Assembly: GCA_004562915.1 (NCBI GenBank)
Contig: SFQZ01000118.1
Coordinates: forward strand, 1-6,784
DNA length: 6,784 nt
Direction of reading: 5' to 3'
DNA from: a bacterium
GTDB lineage: Bacteria > Bacillota_A > Clostridia > Lachnospirales > Lachnospiraceae
Shown here: one piece after another, positions 1 to 5,952 of the stretch
Layout: every line of letters begins with the position of its first letter
Position numbering within the stretch: position 1 is the first letter of the stretch
The notes under the pieces: model-generated
The model's database searches: none
The model's input: the letters and a program-made list of their open reading frames with translations, nothing else
What the model was told of the DNA's origin: nothing
Translations under genes and position numbers: made by a program

Positions 1-112
1 GCCTGTTGCCGGTATCATTCTGAATGATCAGTACCGGGCGAATGCCGCCCTGTTCACTTCCCACAACCGGCCGAAGGTCTGCATAAAAAATATCGCCTCT
101 TCTAATATTCAC
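1..112 (-). CDS. mazF: MazF/NdoA (PemK-like) mRNA interferase toxin, N-terminal part, cut by window edge
   Basis: Reading leftward from 112, the frame gives fMet-NIRRGDIFYADLRPVVGSE followed by QGGIRPVLIIQNDTGNR, the typical N-terminus of chromosomal MazF/NdoA ribonucleases. These toxins cut mRNA at short specific sequences in the cytoplasm. Visible family hallmarks are RRGDI, the DLRPVVGSEQGG loop and the RPVLIIQND strand. Only 37 codons of an expected ~115 are in the window. The start is GTG at 112-110, with GGAGAG eight bases upstream. A second in-frame GTG at 121-119 would add VNC but is badly spaced from that Shine-Dalgarno, so the inner start is preferred. It is the last visible gene of the leftward rex-nnr-alr operon, 107 bp after alr. 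In Bacillus subtilis alr is followed by the antitoxin ndoAI and then ndoA; here no antitoxin reading frame lies between alr and the toxin. Confidence 0.88.
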   Translation of the reverse strand, partial: MNIRRGDIFYADLRPVVGSEQGGIRPVLIIQNDTGNR

Positions 113-219
113 ACAATTCACTCTCCGATTCCTAAGTTCTGTCAGAAATTCCTGATATCTACAGTATTTCCATATTTCTCAGGTGTATTCGAATGTTTTG
201 TGTTTTATGAACGGTGGAT

Positions 220-1383
220 CTATAGATGAAAATGCAAATCCTGTGAATGATATACCCGTGGAACCCGTTTGCTGATACAGCACAAAAATTCATACGGGAA
301 TCTTCCGGAAATTTGAGAGAGTTCTTCTACCGGAATACAGTCATCTCCATCTTTGCCAAGCAGTGTTACCTCATCTCCTGCCTGTACATCTGCAATATCT
401 GTTACATCTGCCATAAATTGATCCATACAGACTCTACCAAGAATTTGGGCTCTCTGTCCATGAATTAAAACAGAACCTTTATTGGATACCCCCCGTGGAT
501 ATCCGTCTGCGTATCCTACGGGAATCGTTGCAATCTTTGTCATGTCCCGGGTAGTAACAAAAGTTCCGCCGTAACTTACAGGAATACCTTTTTCTACCTC
601 TTTGATGTGGGAAATATGAGATTTTAAACTCATCACCGGTTTTAGTTCCACACCGGGATTAATCACTTCATCAGACGGATAAACCCCGTAAATTGTAATA
701 CCTGGGCGAACCGCATCCAGGTCTCCCTCTCTGTGCCAGAGAATTCCTGCACTATTGTTACAATGTTTTAAAGGTATTTCAATTCCGGCTTCTTCTATCA
801 GTTTTACAAATTCCTGATATGTCTCATACTGTTTTTGTGCAAATGAAAGATCTGCCTCATCTGCTCTGGCAAAATGGGTAAACATACCCTCTATTTTCAG
901 ATTCGGAAGCTTGCTGATATGTATAATTTCTTCCAGACTCTCCTGGGGATGTCGAAATCCGATTCTCGTCATTCCCGTATCCACTGCCAGATGAATCGGC
1001 AATACCCGGTTGAATTTTTCTGCCGCATGAGAAAGTTGTTCAGCCATCTTAAGTGTAAATACTGCCGGACGAATGTCTTTTTTTACAAGCGTTTCATAAT
1101 CTTCAGGAAATACATAACCGAGAATCAGAATTGGTTTACGGATTCCGTTTGCCCTGAGTTCTTCTGCCTCTTCTGCTGTCGCAGTGGCAAATCCCCAAAT
1201 GTAATCTTTTTTCTGCATCATACGTGCGATTTGCACTGCACCATGCCCGTAGGCATCTGCTTTTACTACCGCAATCATTTTAGTGCCTGGCGTGAGATTA
1301 TTTCTCATATTTTCAAAGTTTTCTTCTACCGCATCCAAATCTATGGAAGCACAGACACGTTCGTGTTTTTTTATCATAATCAT
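220..1383 (-). CDS. alr: Alanine racemase (PLP-dependent)
   Basis: Interconverts L- and D-alanine, supplying D-alanine for peptidoglycan in the cytoplasm. The 387-residue length is normal. An N-terminal TIM barrel (about 1-240) carries AVVKADAYGHG with the PLP-binding lysine at K41, DTGMTRIGF (135-143, R140 corresponding to the substrate-side Arg of Geobacillus Alr), HCNNSAG (207-213) and VRPGI with R226, which contacts the pyridine nitrogen. The C-terminal beta domain carries SYGGTF with the second catalytic base Y271, CMD (319-321) and FPYEF with Y364. All catalytic residues are intact. The ATG at 1383 sits five bases after an AAGGAG-type ribosome binding site; a second ATG two codons later (1377) is a possible alternative. 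It is the third gene of a leftward operon, 37 bp after nnr, and precedes a mazF-type gene, an order common in Firmicutes. No promoter of its own is evident, so co-transcription with nnr is inferred. Confidence 0.96.
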   Translation of the reverse strand: MIMIKKHERVCASIDLDAVEENFENMRNNLTPGTKMIAVVKADAYGHGAVQIARMMQKKDYIWGFATATAEEAEELRANGIRKPILILGYVFPEDYETLVKKDIRPAVFTLKMAEQLSHAAEKFNRVLPIHLAVDTGMTRIGFRHPQESLEEIIHISKLPNLKIEGMFTHFARADEADLSFAQKQYETYQEFVKLIEEAGIEIPLKHCNNSAGILWHREGDLDAVRPGITIYGVYPSDEVINPGVELKPVMSLKSHISHIKEVEKGIPVSYGGTFVTTRDMTKIATIPVGYADGYPRGVSNKGSVLIHGQRAQILGRVCMDQFMADVTDIADVQAGDEVTLLGKDGDDCIPVEELSQISGRFPYEFLCCISKRVPRVYHSQDLHFHL

Positions 1384-1394
1384 TATTCTCCTTT

Positions 1395-1426
1395 CTGTAA
1401 CGAAACAATTTTTGCCTGCGTTACAG
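1395..1426 (-). promoter_or_regulatory. Inverted repeat just upstream of the alr ribosome binding site
   Basis: CTGTAACG (1395-1402) and CGTTACAG (1419-1426) are a perfect 8-bp inverted repeat with a 16-base loop, ending immediately before the AAAGGAG of alr on the minus strand. The same bases overlap a second perfect palindrome, TTACAGCTGTAA (1421-1432), which includes the nnr stop codon. Two mutually exclusive folds are therefore possible at the nnr-alr junction. It could be an mRNA processing or translation-tuning element or a protein site; the sequence alone does not decide. No U tract follows, so it is not a terminator. Confidence 0.35.
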
Positions 1427-2932
1427 CTGTAATTTCATAAACAAATCAGGGATTGCCTCAATAAGATCGGAGGCAGTCATAGAACGTTCCCCTTTCCGTT
1501 CTTTTGCCACATCTCCCGCTTTCCCATGCAGCCAGACACCTAGAGGAGCAGCTTTCTCTGGCTCCAGACCCTGTGCCAGAAGTCCGGCAATTATACCTGA
1601 CAGAACATCTCCGGATCCGGCGGTGGCCATTCCACTGTTTCCTGAAAGATTTAAATAAAATTTATTGTCATCGGTCATAGTCATGGTTCTGGCATCTTTC
1701 AGTACCAATACCGGTTTTGCATCTGTATAATTCTTTAGTTGCTCCCGTAACTTAGTCAAACATTTGCGTGTTTCGGATTTTAGCTGCGAGATCGTGTATC
1801 CTGATAGACGTGCCATTTCTCCCATATGAGGAGTTAAAATATATGGACGGACACAGTCCTTTAGAATTTCCGGATGTTCTGCCAGAAGATTCAAGCCATC
1901 TGCATCGATTACCAGAGGCTGTGAAGTATCTTTTTCGAGGAAAGCTTCCAAAATGGAAAGTGCCGTATCACTTTTACCAATTCCCGGTCCCACAACTGCA
2001 AGATCTGCCCAGTCTGCAGCATCATCCAGCTTACAGTTCAGCGAAGAAGGATCTTCTTCCTGACAGTAGGTGACAAGCATAGCTTCCGGGAACAACTGTT
2101 GTAAAATGATACGATTACTCTCTTCTGTAAAGATTTTTACCATTCCCGCACCGGTCAACATTGCCGCTTTCGCGGAAAAATAAGCTGCTCCGCTCATATT
2201 TTTGCTTCCGGCGGCAATCAATATTTTACCAAAGGTACCTTTATTTCCGTCTGCTTTTCGTTTAGGTATCCAGTTTACTTCATTCTCATCGATTGCCCGA
2301 ATCGCATCCGGTTTCTTTCCGTAGATGCCAATATCTTTTATAATTATATCACCGGAATAAGCAGCACCGGGATAGAGATAAAGTCCTGCTTTTCCATAGG
2401 CAAAAGTAACTGTTTTAGCAGCACGTACAGCGATTCCCATCACATTTCCTGTCGCAGCACAGATTCCGGAAGGAATATCCACAGCAAGGACTGGTATCCG
2501 AGAATGATTGATCCTTTCAAATATTTCTTTATAAGTCCCGGTGATTTCTCTGGAAAGTCCGACTCCAAATACAGCATCTACGATAGTAGTATATTCATTC
2601 GGACAAAAGTTATTGACAACAGAAACACCATAATTTTCGGCAATCTTCCATTGAATCGCTGCTTCTTCTGTAAAAGATTCCATTTTTCCTGCGAGAAAAA
2701 GGTCAACATGATATCCTTCCAGATGAAGGATTCTCGCAGCTGCCATTCCATCTGCTCCATTATTTCCTGAACCGCAGACAATCAGAATTTTTTTTGTTTC
2801 AAACTCGTTTTTCAGTACTTCCGTCACTGCCAGAGAAGCCCGTTCCATCAGAACAAGAGATGGGATACCGTAAGAATGGATCGTCTCATAATCCAATTCT
2901 TTCATCTGTTGTCCGTCAACAATTTGTTTCAT
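1421..2932 (-). CDS. nnr: Bifunctional NAD(P)H-hydrate repair enzyme (epimerase + ADP-dependent dehydratase)
   Basis: Repairs NAD(P)H hydrates formed spontaneously or by side reactions. The N-terminal NAXE/YjeF_N domain interconverts R and S hydrates; the C-terminal NAXD ribokinase-like domain dehydrates the S form using ADP. The 503-residue length fits the fused form. N-domain: GNNGADG (56-62), VDAVFGVGLSREITG (118-132) and AVDIPSG with D151. C-domain from about 225: KGTFGKILIAAGS (230-242), VVGPGIG (312-318), VIDADGLN (340-347), LTPHMGEMARL (365-375) and GMATAGSGDVLSG with the catalytic D441. GNNGADG and LMERA differ slightly from the common GNNGGDG and LMENA, but the fold-defining residues remain. 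ATG at 2932 follows AAAGGAG by ten bases. It lies 57 bp after rex and 37 bp before alr on the same strand, so it is probably part of the rex operon; pairing an NADH sensor with an NADH repair enzyme is functionally coherent. Confidence 0.95.
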   Translation of the reverse strand: MKQIVDGQQMKELDYETIHSYGIPSLVLMERASLAVTEVLKNEFETKKILIVCGSGNNGADGMAAARILHLEGYHVDLFLAGKMESFTEEAAIQWKIAENYGVSVVNNFCPNEYTTIVDAVFGVGLSREITGTYKEIFERINHSRIPVLAVDIPSGICAATGNVMGIAVRAAKTVTFAYGKAGLYLYPGAAYSGDIIIKDIGIYGKKPDAIRAIDENEVNWIPKRKADGNKGTFGKILIAAGSKNMSGAAYFSAKAAMLTGAGMVKIFTEESNRIILQQLFPEAMLVTYCQEEDPSSLNCKLDDAADWADLAVVGPGIGKSDTALSILEAFLEKDTSQPLVIDADGLNLLAEHPEILKDCVRPYILTPHMGEMARLSGYTISQLKSETRKCLTKLREQLKNYTDAKPVLVLKDARTMTMTDDNKFYLNLSGNSGMATAGSGDVLSGIIAGLLAQGLEPEKAAPLGVWLHGKAGDVAKERKGERSMTASDLIEAIPDLFMKLQL

Positions 2933-2959
2933 TAGTTGTTTTCTCCTTTAAATAGCAGA

Positions 2960-2983
2960 GACTGCTGCCTCCCGGCAACAGTC
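2960..2983 (-). terminator. Hairpin after rex; weak terminator or processing/attenuation element
   Basis: GACTGCTGCC (2960-2969) and GGCAACAGTC (2974-2983) form a 10-bp stem with a TCCC loop in the DNA. The single mismatch (C2965/A2978) becomes a G-U wobble in the minus-strand RNA, so the stem is fully paired only in the rex-nnr transcript. It begins six bases after the rex stop codon and is followed by UCUGCUAUUU, a poor U tract. Partial termination after rex, or 3'-end protection of rex mRNA ahead of nnr, is the likely role. The nnr ribosome binding site starts about 15 bases further on. Confidence 0.5.
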
Positions 2984-2989
2984 CCATAT

Positions 2990-3643
2990 TTACTCTTTTT
3001 TGTGATCTTTTTCATAACGGCTGAGATTATAAGAAAGCCGCATCAGGCTTTCAGACAGATGTACATTTTCTACGATCACATCTGAAGGCACTGCCAAATT
3101 CAGATCGGTATGGGCGAAATTCCAGATGGCCTTGACACCGTTGTCAACCAAGACTTTTGCCATCTCCAAAGCTTTTGACTTTGGAAGAGTAAGTGTTGCA
3201 ATCTCCACCTGATGTGTCTGTATAAATTCCGGGAGTTCATCCGCCATGCGAATCTCAATGCCTCTGACGGAAACGCCTTTCAGCACAGGATTTACATCGA
3301 ATATACCTATCAGCTTGAAGCCCTGCTTTTCAAATTGCGTATAATTTGCAAGTGCCTGTCCAAGATTACCGGCACCCAGAATAATCATATTATGACTTTT
3401 ATCCAACCCCAATATTTTTGCTATCTCCGAATGGAGATATTTTACATTGTACCCATAGCCCTGCTGTCCAAAACCGCCAAAATTATTCAGATCCTGACGA
3501 ATCTGTGAAGCGGTAACTTTCATCCTGCCGCTCAATTCGTTCGATGAAATCCTCTCGACTCCATCATCCATCAACTCTCCCAGATATCTGTAATATCTTG
3601 GCAGGCGCTTTATGACAGCCCGAGAAATATCTTTTTCCTCCAC
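2990..3643 (-). CDS. rex: Redox-sensing transcriptional repressor Rex
   Basis: A homodimeric DNA-binding repressor that leaves its operators when NADH rises, controlling fermentation and respiration genes. The 217-residue length is typical. The N-terminal winged helix (about 5-80) includes AVIKRLPRYYRYL (9-21), ISSNELS (32-38) and the recognition region SQIRQDLNNFGGFGQQGYGY (46-65). The Rossmann domain carries GAGNLG (90-95) for the NAD(H) diphosphate and FDVNP (115-119), whose aspartate is expected to bind the adenine ribose. The C-terminal domain-swapped helix is in SLMRLSYNLSRYEK (199-212). The start is GTG at 3643-3641, nine bases after a perfect AGGAGG; no ATG is suitably placed. It is the first gene of the leftward operon and is divergent from ydiF. 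A consensus promoter lies directly upstream and may be autoregulated. In Bacillus subtilis rex (ydiH) likewise lies close to ydiF. Confidence 0.97.
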   Translation of the reverse strand: MEEKDISRAVIKRLPRYYRYLGELMDDGVERISSNELSGRMKVTASQIRQDLNNFGGFGQQGYGYNVKYLHSEIAKILGLDKSHNMIILGAGNLGQALANYTQFEKQGFKLIGIFDVNPVLKGVSVRGIEIRMADELPEFIQTHQVEIATLTLPKSKALEMAKVLVDNGVKAIWNFAHTDLNLAVPSDVIVENVHLSESLMRLSYNLSRYEKDHKKE

Positions 3644-3652
3644 GTCTGTACG

Positions 3653-3658
3653 CCTCCT
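3653..3658 (-). promoter_or_regulatory. Strong ribosome binding site that fixes the GTG start of rex
   Basis: The minus strand reads AGGAGG, a full anti-Shine-Dalgarno match, nine bases before GTG at 3643. With the promoter -10 at 3676-3681, the predicted leader is only about 25 bases, which excludes a riboswitch or long leader before rex. Confidence 0.85.
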
Positions 3659-3675
3659 GCTACTTACTATCCTTT

Positions 3676-3704
3676 ATTATATTAAAATGTGAAAACAATG
3701 TCAA
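3676..3704 (-). promoter_or_regulatory. Perfect-consensus sigma-A promoter of the rex operon, with a possible Rex operator across the spacer
   Basis: On the minus strand, TTGACA (3699-3704) and TATAAT (3676-3681) are separated by exactly 17 bases, so both hexamers match consensus 6/6. Such a strong promoter suggests that a repressor holds it down. On the plus strand, positions 3687-3704 read ATGTGAAAACAATGTCAA. This compares with the published Gram-positive Rex consensus TTGTGAAATATTTCACAA: the left half matches at TGTGAAA and the right half is degenerate (CAA and one T only). A bound Rex dimer would cover the spacer and -35. The promoter is seen directly; the operator is an inference. Confidence 0.85.
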
Positions 3705-3732
3705 ATAAAGTTAGCATTTTCTCCGGTTTTTC

Positions 3733-3760
3733 TTGCGGAATTTATAAATTTATGTATAAT
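3733..3760 (+). promoter_or_regulatory. Promoter of ydiF
   Basis: TATAAT (3755-3760) is a perfect -10, preceded at 16 bases by TTGCGG (3733-3738), a half-match to the -35. Transcription should begin near 3767, giving a leader of roughly 63 bases before the ATG at 3830. The leader holds only a weak 5-bp inverted repeat (GCTGT 3786-3790 with ACAGC 3801-3805). It has no room for the uORF-attenuator leaders of antibiotic-inducible ABC-F genes. The -10 sits inside the perfect palindrome GTATAATTATAC (3754-3765). Its -35 is 28 bases from that of rex, back to back. Confidence 0.65.
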
Positions 3761-3829
3761 TATACGAGATAACGATATCATCAAAGCTGTCTCATATACC
3801 ACAGCAAGTATGGTAAAAGGAGGATACAC

Positions 3830-5737
3830 ATGATTTTATCATGTCAGAATATCAATAAATCATTTGGTGTCAATGAAATACTGAAAAATGCTTCTTTTCA
3901 TCTGGAGGAAAGGGAGAAAGCTGCGCTGATCGGACCGAACGGTGCCGGTAAATCCACGCTCCTGAAAATTATTATGCAGGAAATGTCCGCTGATTCAGGA
4001 GAAGTTATCATTTCACGCGGAAAAACCATCGGTTATCTGGCACAGCATCAGGAACTGAAAAGTGGTCGTTCCATCTATGATGAACTTTTGGATGTAAAGC
4101 AATATATTCTTGATATGGAGGAAAAAATCCGTTCCATGGAGCAAAGAATGAAGATTGTAACCGGCAGAGAGCTTGATGCTCTTCTCTCCGACTACTCCCG
4201 TCTTACGCATCAGTTTGAACTGGAGAATGGATATGCCTGCCGAAGTGAGGTAACCGGTGTATTGAAAGGTCTGGGATTTACAGAGGATGAGTTTTCAAAA
4301 TCTGTGGACACTCTGTCCGGAGGTCAGAAAACCCGTGTGGCATTGGGACGTCTACTTTTATCTAATCCGGATATCATTCTTCTTGATGAGCCTACTAACC
4401 ATTTGGATATGGACTCTATTGCATGGCTGGAAAATTATCTTGTAAATTACAAAGGCTCCGTATTTATCGTATCCCATGACAGGTATTTTCTGGATAAAGT
4501 AGTTACCAAGGTCGTAGAGATCGATCATGGTAATGTACGGATGTTTATGGGTAATTATTCTGCTTATGCGCAGAAAAAAGCAATGATTCGTGAAGCACAG
4601 TACAAAGCCTGGCTGAATCAGCAGCAGGAAATTAAGCATCAGGAAGAAGTAATCGCAAAACTCAAATCCTTTAACCGTGAAAAATCCATTAAACGAGCGG
4701 AAAGCCGCGAAAAAATGTTAGATAAAATTGAAGTCCTTGATAAGCCTGTGGAAGATAATTCCGAGATGCGTCTCACTCTTTCACCACGTATCATCAGTGG
4801 TAATGATGTACTTACAGTACACGGATTAGCAAAAGCATTTCCCAATCAGCAGCTTTTCTCAAATGTTGATTTTTCCATTAAACGTGGGGAACGTGCTGCA
4901 ATTATCGGTGCGAACGGAACAGGAAAAACTACTCTTTTGAAAATACTGAACGGCTTAATTCTTCCTGATGATGGGGAATTTGAGCTGGGAAGTAAAGTAC
5001 AGATCGGGTACTATGATCAGGAACATCATGTTCTGGATATGGAAAAAACCGTTTTTGAGGAAATGTCCGATACCTACCCTTATCTGACGAACACGGAGAT
5101 CCGTAATGTACTGGCAGCTTTTCTTTTCACCGGAGATGATGTATTTCAACAGATTAAAACACTGAGTGGTGGTGAACGCGGTCGGGTATCACTGGCAAAG
5201 CTAATGCTCTCGGAAGCAAACTTTCTGATTCTGGATGAGCCTACCAATCATTTGGATATTGTTTCCAAGGAAATTCTCGAAAATGCTCTGAACAGCTACA
5301 CCGGAACACTGCTTTATGTATCTCATGACCGTTATTTTATTAACCGGACGGCTACCAGAATTTTGGATCTGACGAATCAATCTATGGTTAATTATATCGG
5401 TAATTACGATTATTATCTGGAAAAGAAAGAGGAACTGACACAGATTTATGCTCCGGAAGCTGAAAAATTGGAAGAACAACAGACTGCCTCTTCCAATAAA
5501 CAGGACTGGATGCAGAAAAAAGAAGAACAGGCACGTCTTCGCAAGCGGGAAAATGATCTTAAAAAGACCGAAGCTGAAATTGAACGCCTGGAAACCAGGG
5601 ACAAAGAAATTGATGAAGAAATGAGTCAGCCGGAAATAGCAGTCAATGTGGCGGAATGTGTAAGACTTTCCAAAGAAAAAGCGGAAATCACCGAAAAACT
5701 GGAAGAACTCTACGAAAAATGGGAGGAGCTGGCATAA
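3830..5737 (+). CDS. ydiF: ABC-F family ribosome-associated ATPase, YdiF type
   Basis: ABC-F proteins have two ATPase domains and no membrane domain; they bind the ribosomal E site and act on stalled or poorly positioned peptidyl-tRNA. Domain 1: Walker A GPNGAGKST (35-43), Q72, signature LSGGQ (162-166), Walker B with catalytic E187 and switch H216. The charged helical P-site tRNA interaction linker spans about 245-315. Domain 2: Walker A GANGTGKTT (360-368), Q397, LSGGE (445-449), catalytic E470 and H499. A lysine/glutamate-rich coiled-coil tail spans about 535-635. The 635 residues match YdiF, as do FINRTATRILDL and IGNYDYYLEKKEE. No transmembrane segment is present, so a transport role is unlikely. 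The ATG lies six bases after AAGGAGG and the gene ends with tandem stops TAATAA. It is divergent from rex, as expected for the conserved ydiF/rex neighbourhood. A housekeeping translation role fits better than antibiotic resistance because there is no attenuator leader, though resistance cannot be excluded. Confidence 0.92.
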   Translation: MILSCQNINKSFGVNEILKNASFHLEEREKAALIGPNGAGKSTLLKIIMQEMSADSGEVIISRGKTIGYLAQHQELKSGRSIYDELLDVKQYILDMEEKIRSMEQRMKIVTGRELDALLSDYSRLTHQFELENGYACRSEVTGVLKGLGFTEDEFSKSVDTLSGGQKTRVALGRLLLSNPDIILLDEPTNHLDMDSIAWLENYLVNYKGSVFIVSHDRYFLDKVVTKVVEIDHGNVRMFMGNYSAYAQKKAMIREAQYKAWLNQQQEIKHQEEVIAKLKSFNREKSIKRAESREKMLDKIEVLDKPVEDNSEMRLTLSPRIISGNDVLTVHGLAKAFPNQQLFSNVDFSIKRGERAAIIGANGTGKTTLLKILNGLILPDDGEFELGSKVQIGYYDQEHHVLDMEKTVFEEMSDTYPYLTNTEIRNVLAAFLFTGDDVFQQIKTLSGGERGRVSLAKLMLSEANFLILDEPTNHLDIVSKEILENALNSYTGTLLYVSHDRYFINRTATRILDLTNQSMVNYIGNYDYYLEKKEELTQIYAPEAEKLEEQQTASSNKQDWMQKKEEQARLRKRENDLKKTEAEIERLETRDKEIDEEMSQPEIAVNVAECVRLSKEKAEITEKLEELYEKWEELA

Positions 5738-5769
5738 TAATTATTCCGTGAAAAGCAGGGCTTCCAATA

Positions 5770-5897
5770 CAGTGGTTCCTCTAAGAGACAGGTCACTCCC
5801 CTTCAGCTAACTGCCAACTACGACTTAGGCACGATGGCTCTCTGGAGTGTCATAGTCGTAATTGGCAGTTAGCTGAAGGGGAACGGCCTGACCACTG
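5770..5897. repeat. Long imperfect palindrome between convergent genes (MITE-like or structured-RNA element)
   Basis: Arms 5797-5825 and 5854-5882 pair at 28 of 29 positions (left arm begins TCCCCTTCAGCTAACTGCC). The same register continues outward through a 4-base mismatch zone to CAGG (5789-5792)/CCTG (5887-5890), and inward to GGCAC (5828-5832)/GTGTC (5847-5851). Outer ends CAGTGGT (5770-5776) and ACCACTG (5891-5897) also pair once a 12-base bulge (5777-5788) is skipped; that bulge contains CTC-TAA-GAG and could form its own side hairpin. The apical loop is 5833-5846. No U tract follows on either strand, no reading frame lies inside, and no flanking direct repeat is visible. It may still terminate or process the convergent transcripts. 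A non-autonomous mobile element ending in CAGTGGT, or a structured RNA, is possible; I do not recognise the family. Confidence 0.85.
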
Positions 5898-5952
5898 AAA
5901 CAAAACAGAATATCCTCAGCTTCGCTATGTTAATCAAAAATACACAATAAAA

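Noticed and set aside
113..219. A tiny antitoxin gene upstream of mazF
   Set aside because: On the coding strand the only ATG-started frame found is four codons (ATG GAA ATA CTG TAG), and no frame of useful length with a ribosome binding site fits in 107 bp.
874..1440. A 188-codon open frame on the plus strand opposite alr
   Set aside because: It is antisense to a fully conserved alanine racemase, is rich in Cys/Phe/His with no recognisable motif, and has no ribosome binding site; it is a shadow of alr codon use.
3761..3829. An antibiotic-responsive attenuator or uORF before the ABC-F gene
   Set aside because: The predicted leader is only about 63 bases with one weak 5-bp inverted repeat, and no small reading frame with a ribosome binding site.
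5797..5882. Integron attC site, because of GTTAG/CTAAC in the stem
   Set aside because: The arms do not fit the RYYYAAC/GTTRRRY core boxes (GTTAGCT breaks the rule), there are no unpaired extrahelical bases of the usual pattern, and no integrase or cassette is nearby.
5770..5897. Reading the big palindrome as an ordinary bidirectional rho-independent terminator
   Set aside because: The stem is far longer than usual and neither side is followed by a T-rich run; plus-strand flank is AAACAAAACAG and minus-strand flank is TATTGGAAGCC. Termination may still occur, but the canonical form is absent.
5770..5897. Insertion sequence remnant with target-site duplication
   Set aside because: No transposase coding fragment and no convincing flanking direct repeat (AATA on the left, AAAC on the right). 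MITE-like origin is kept only as a possibility.
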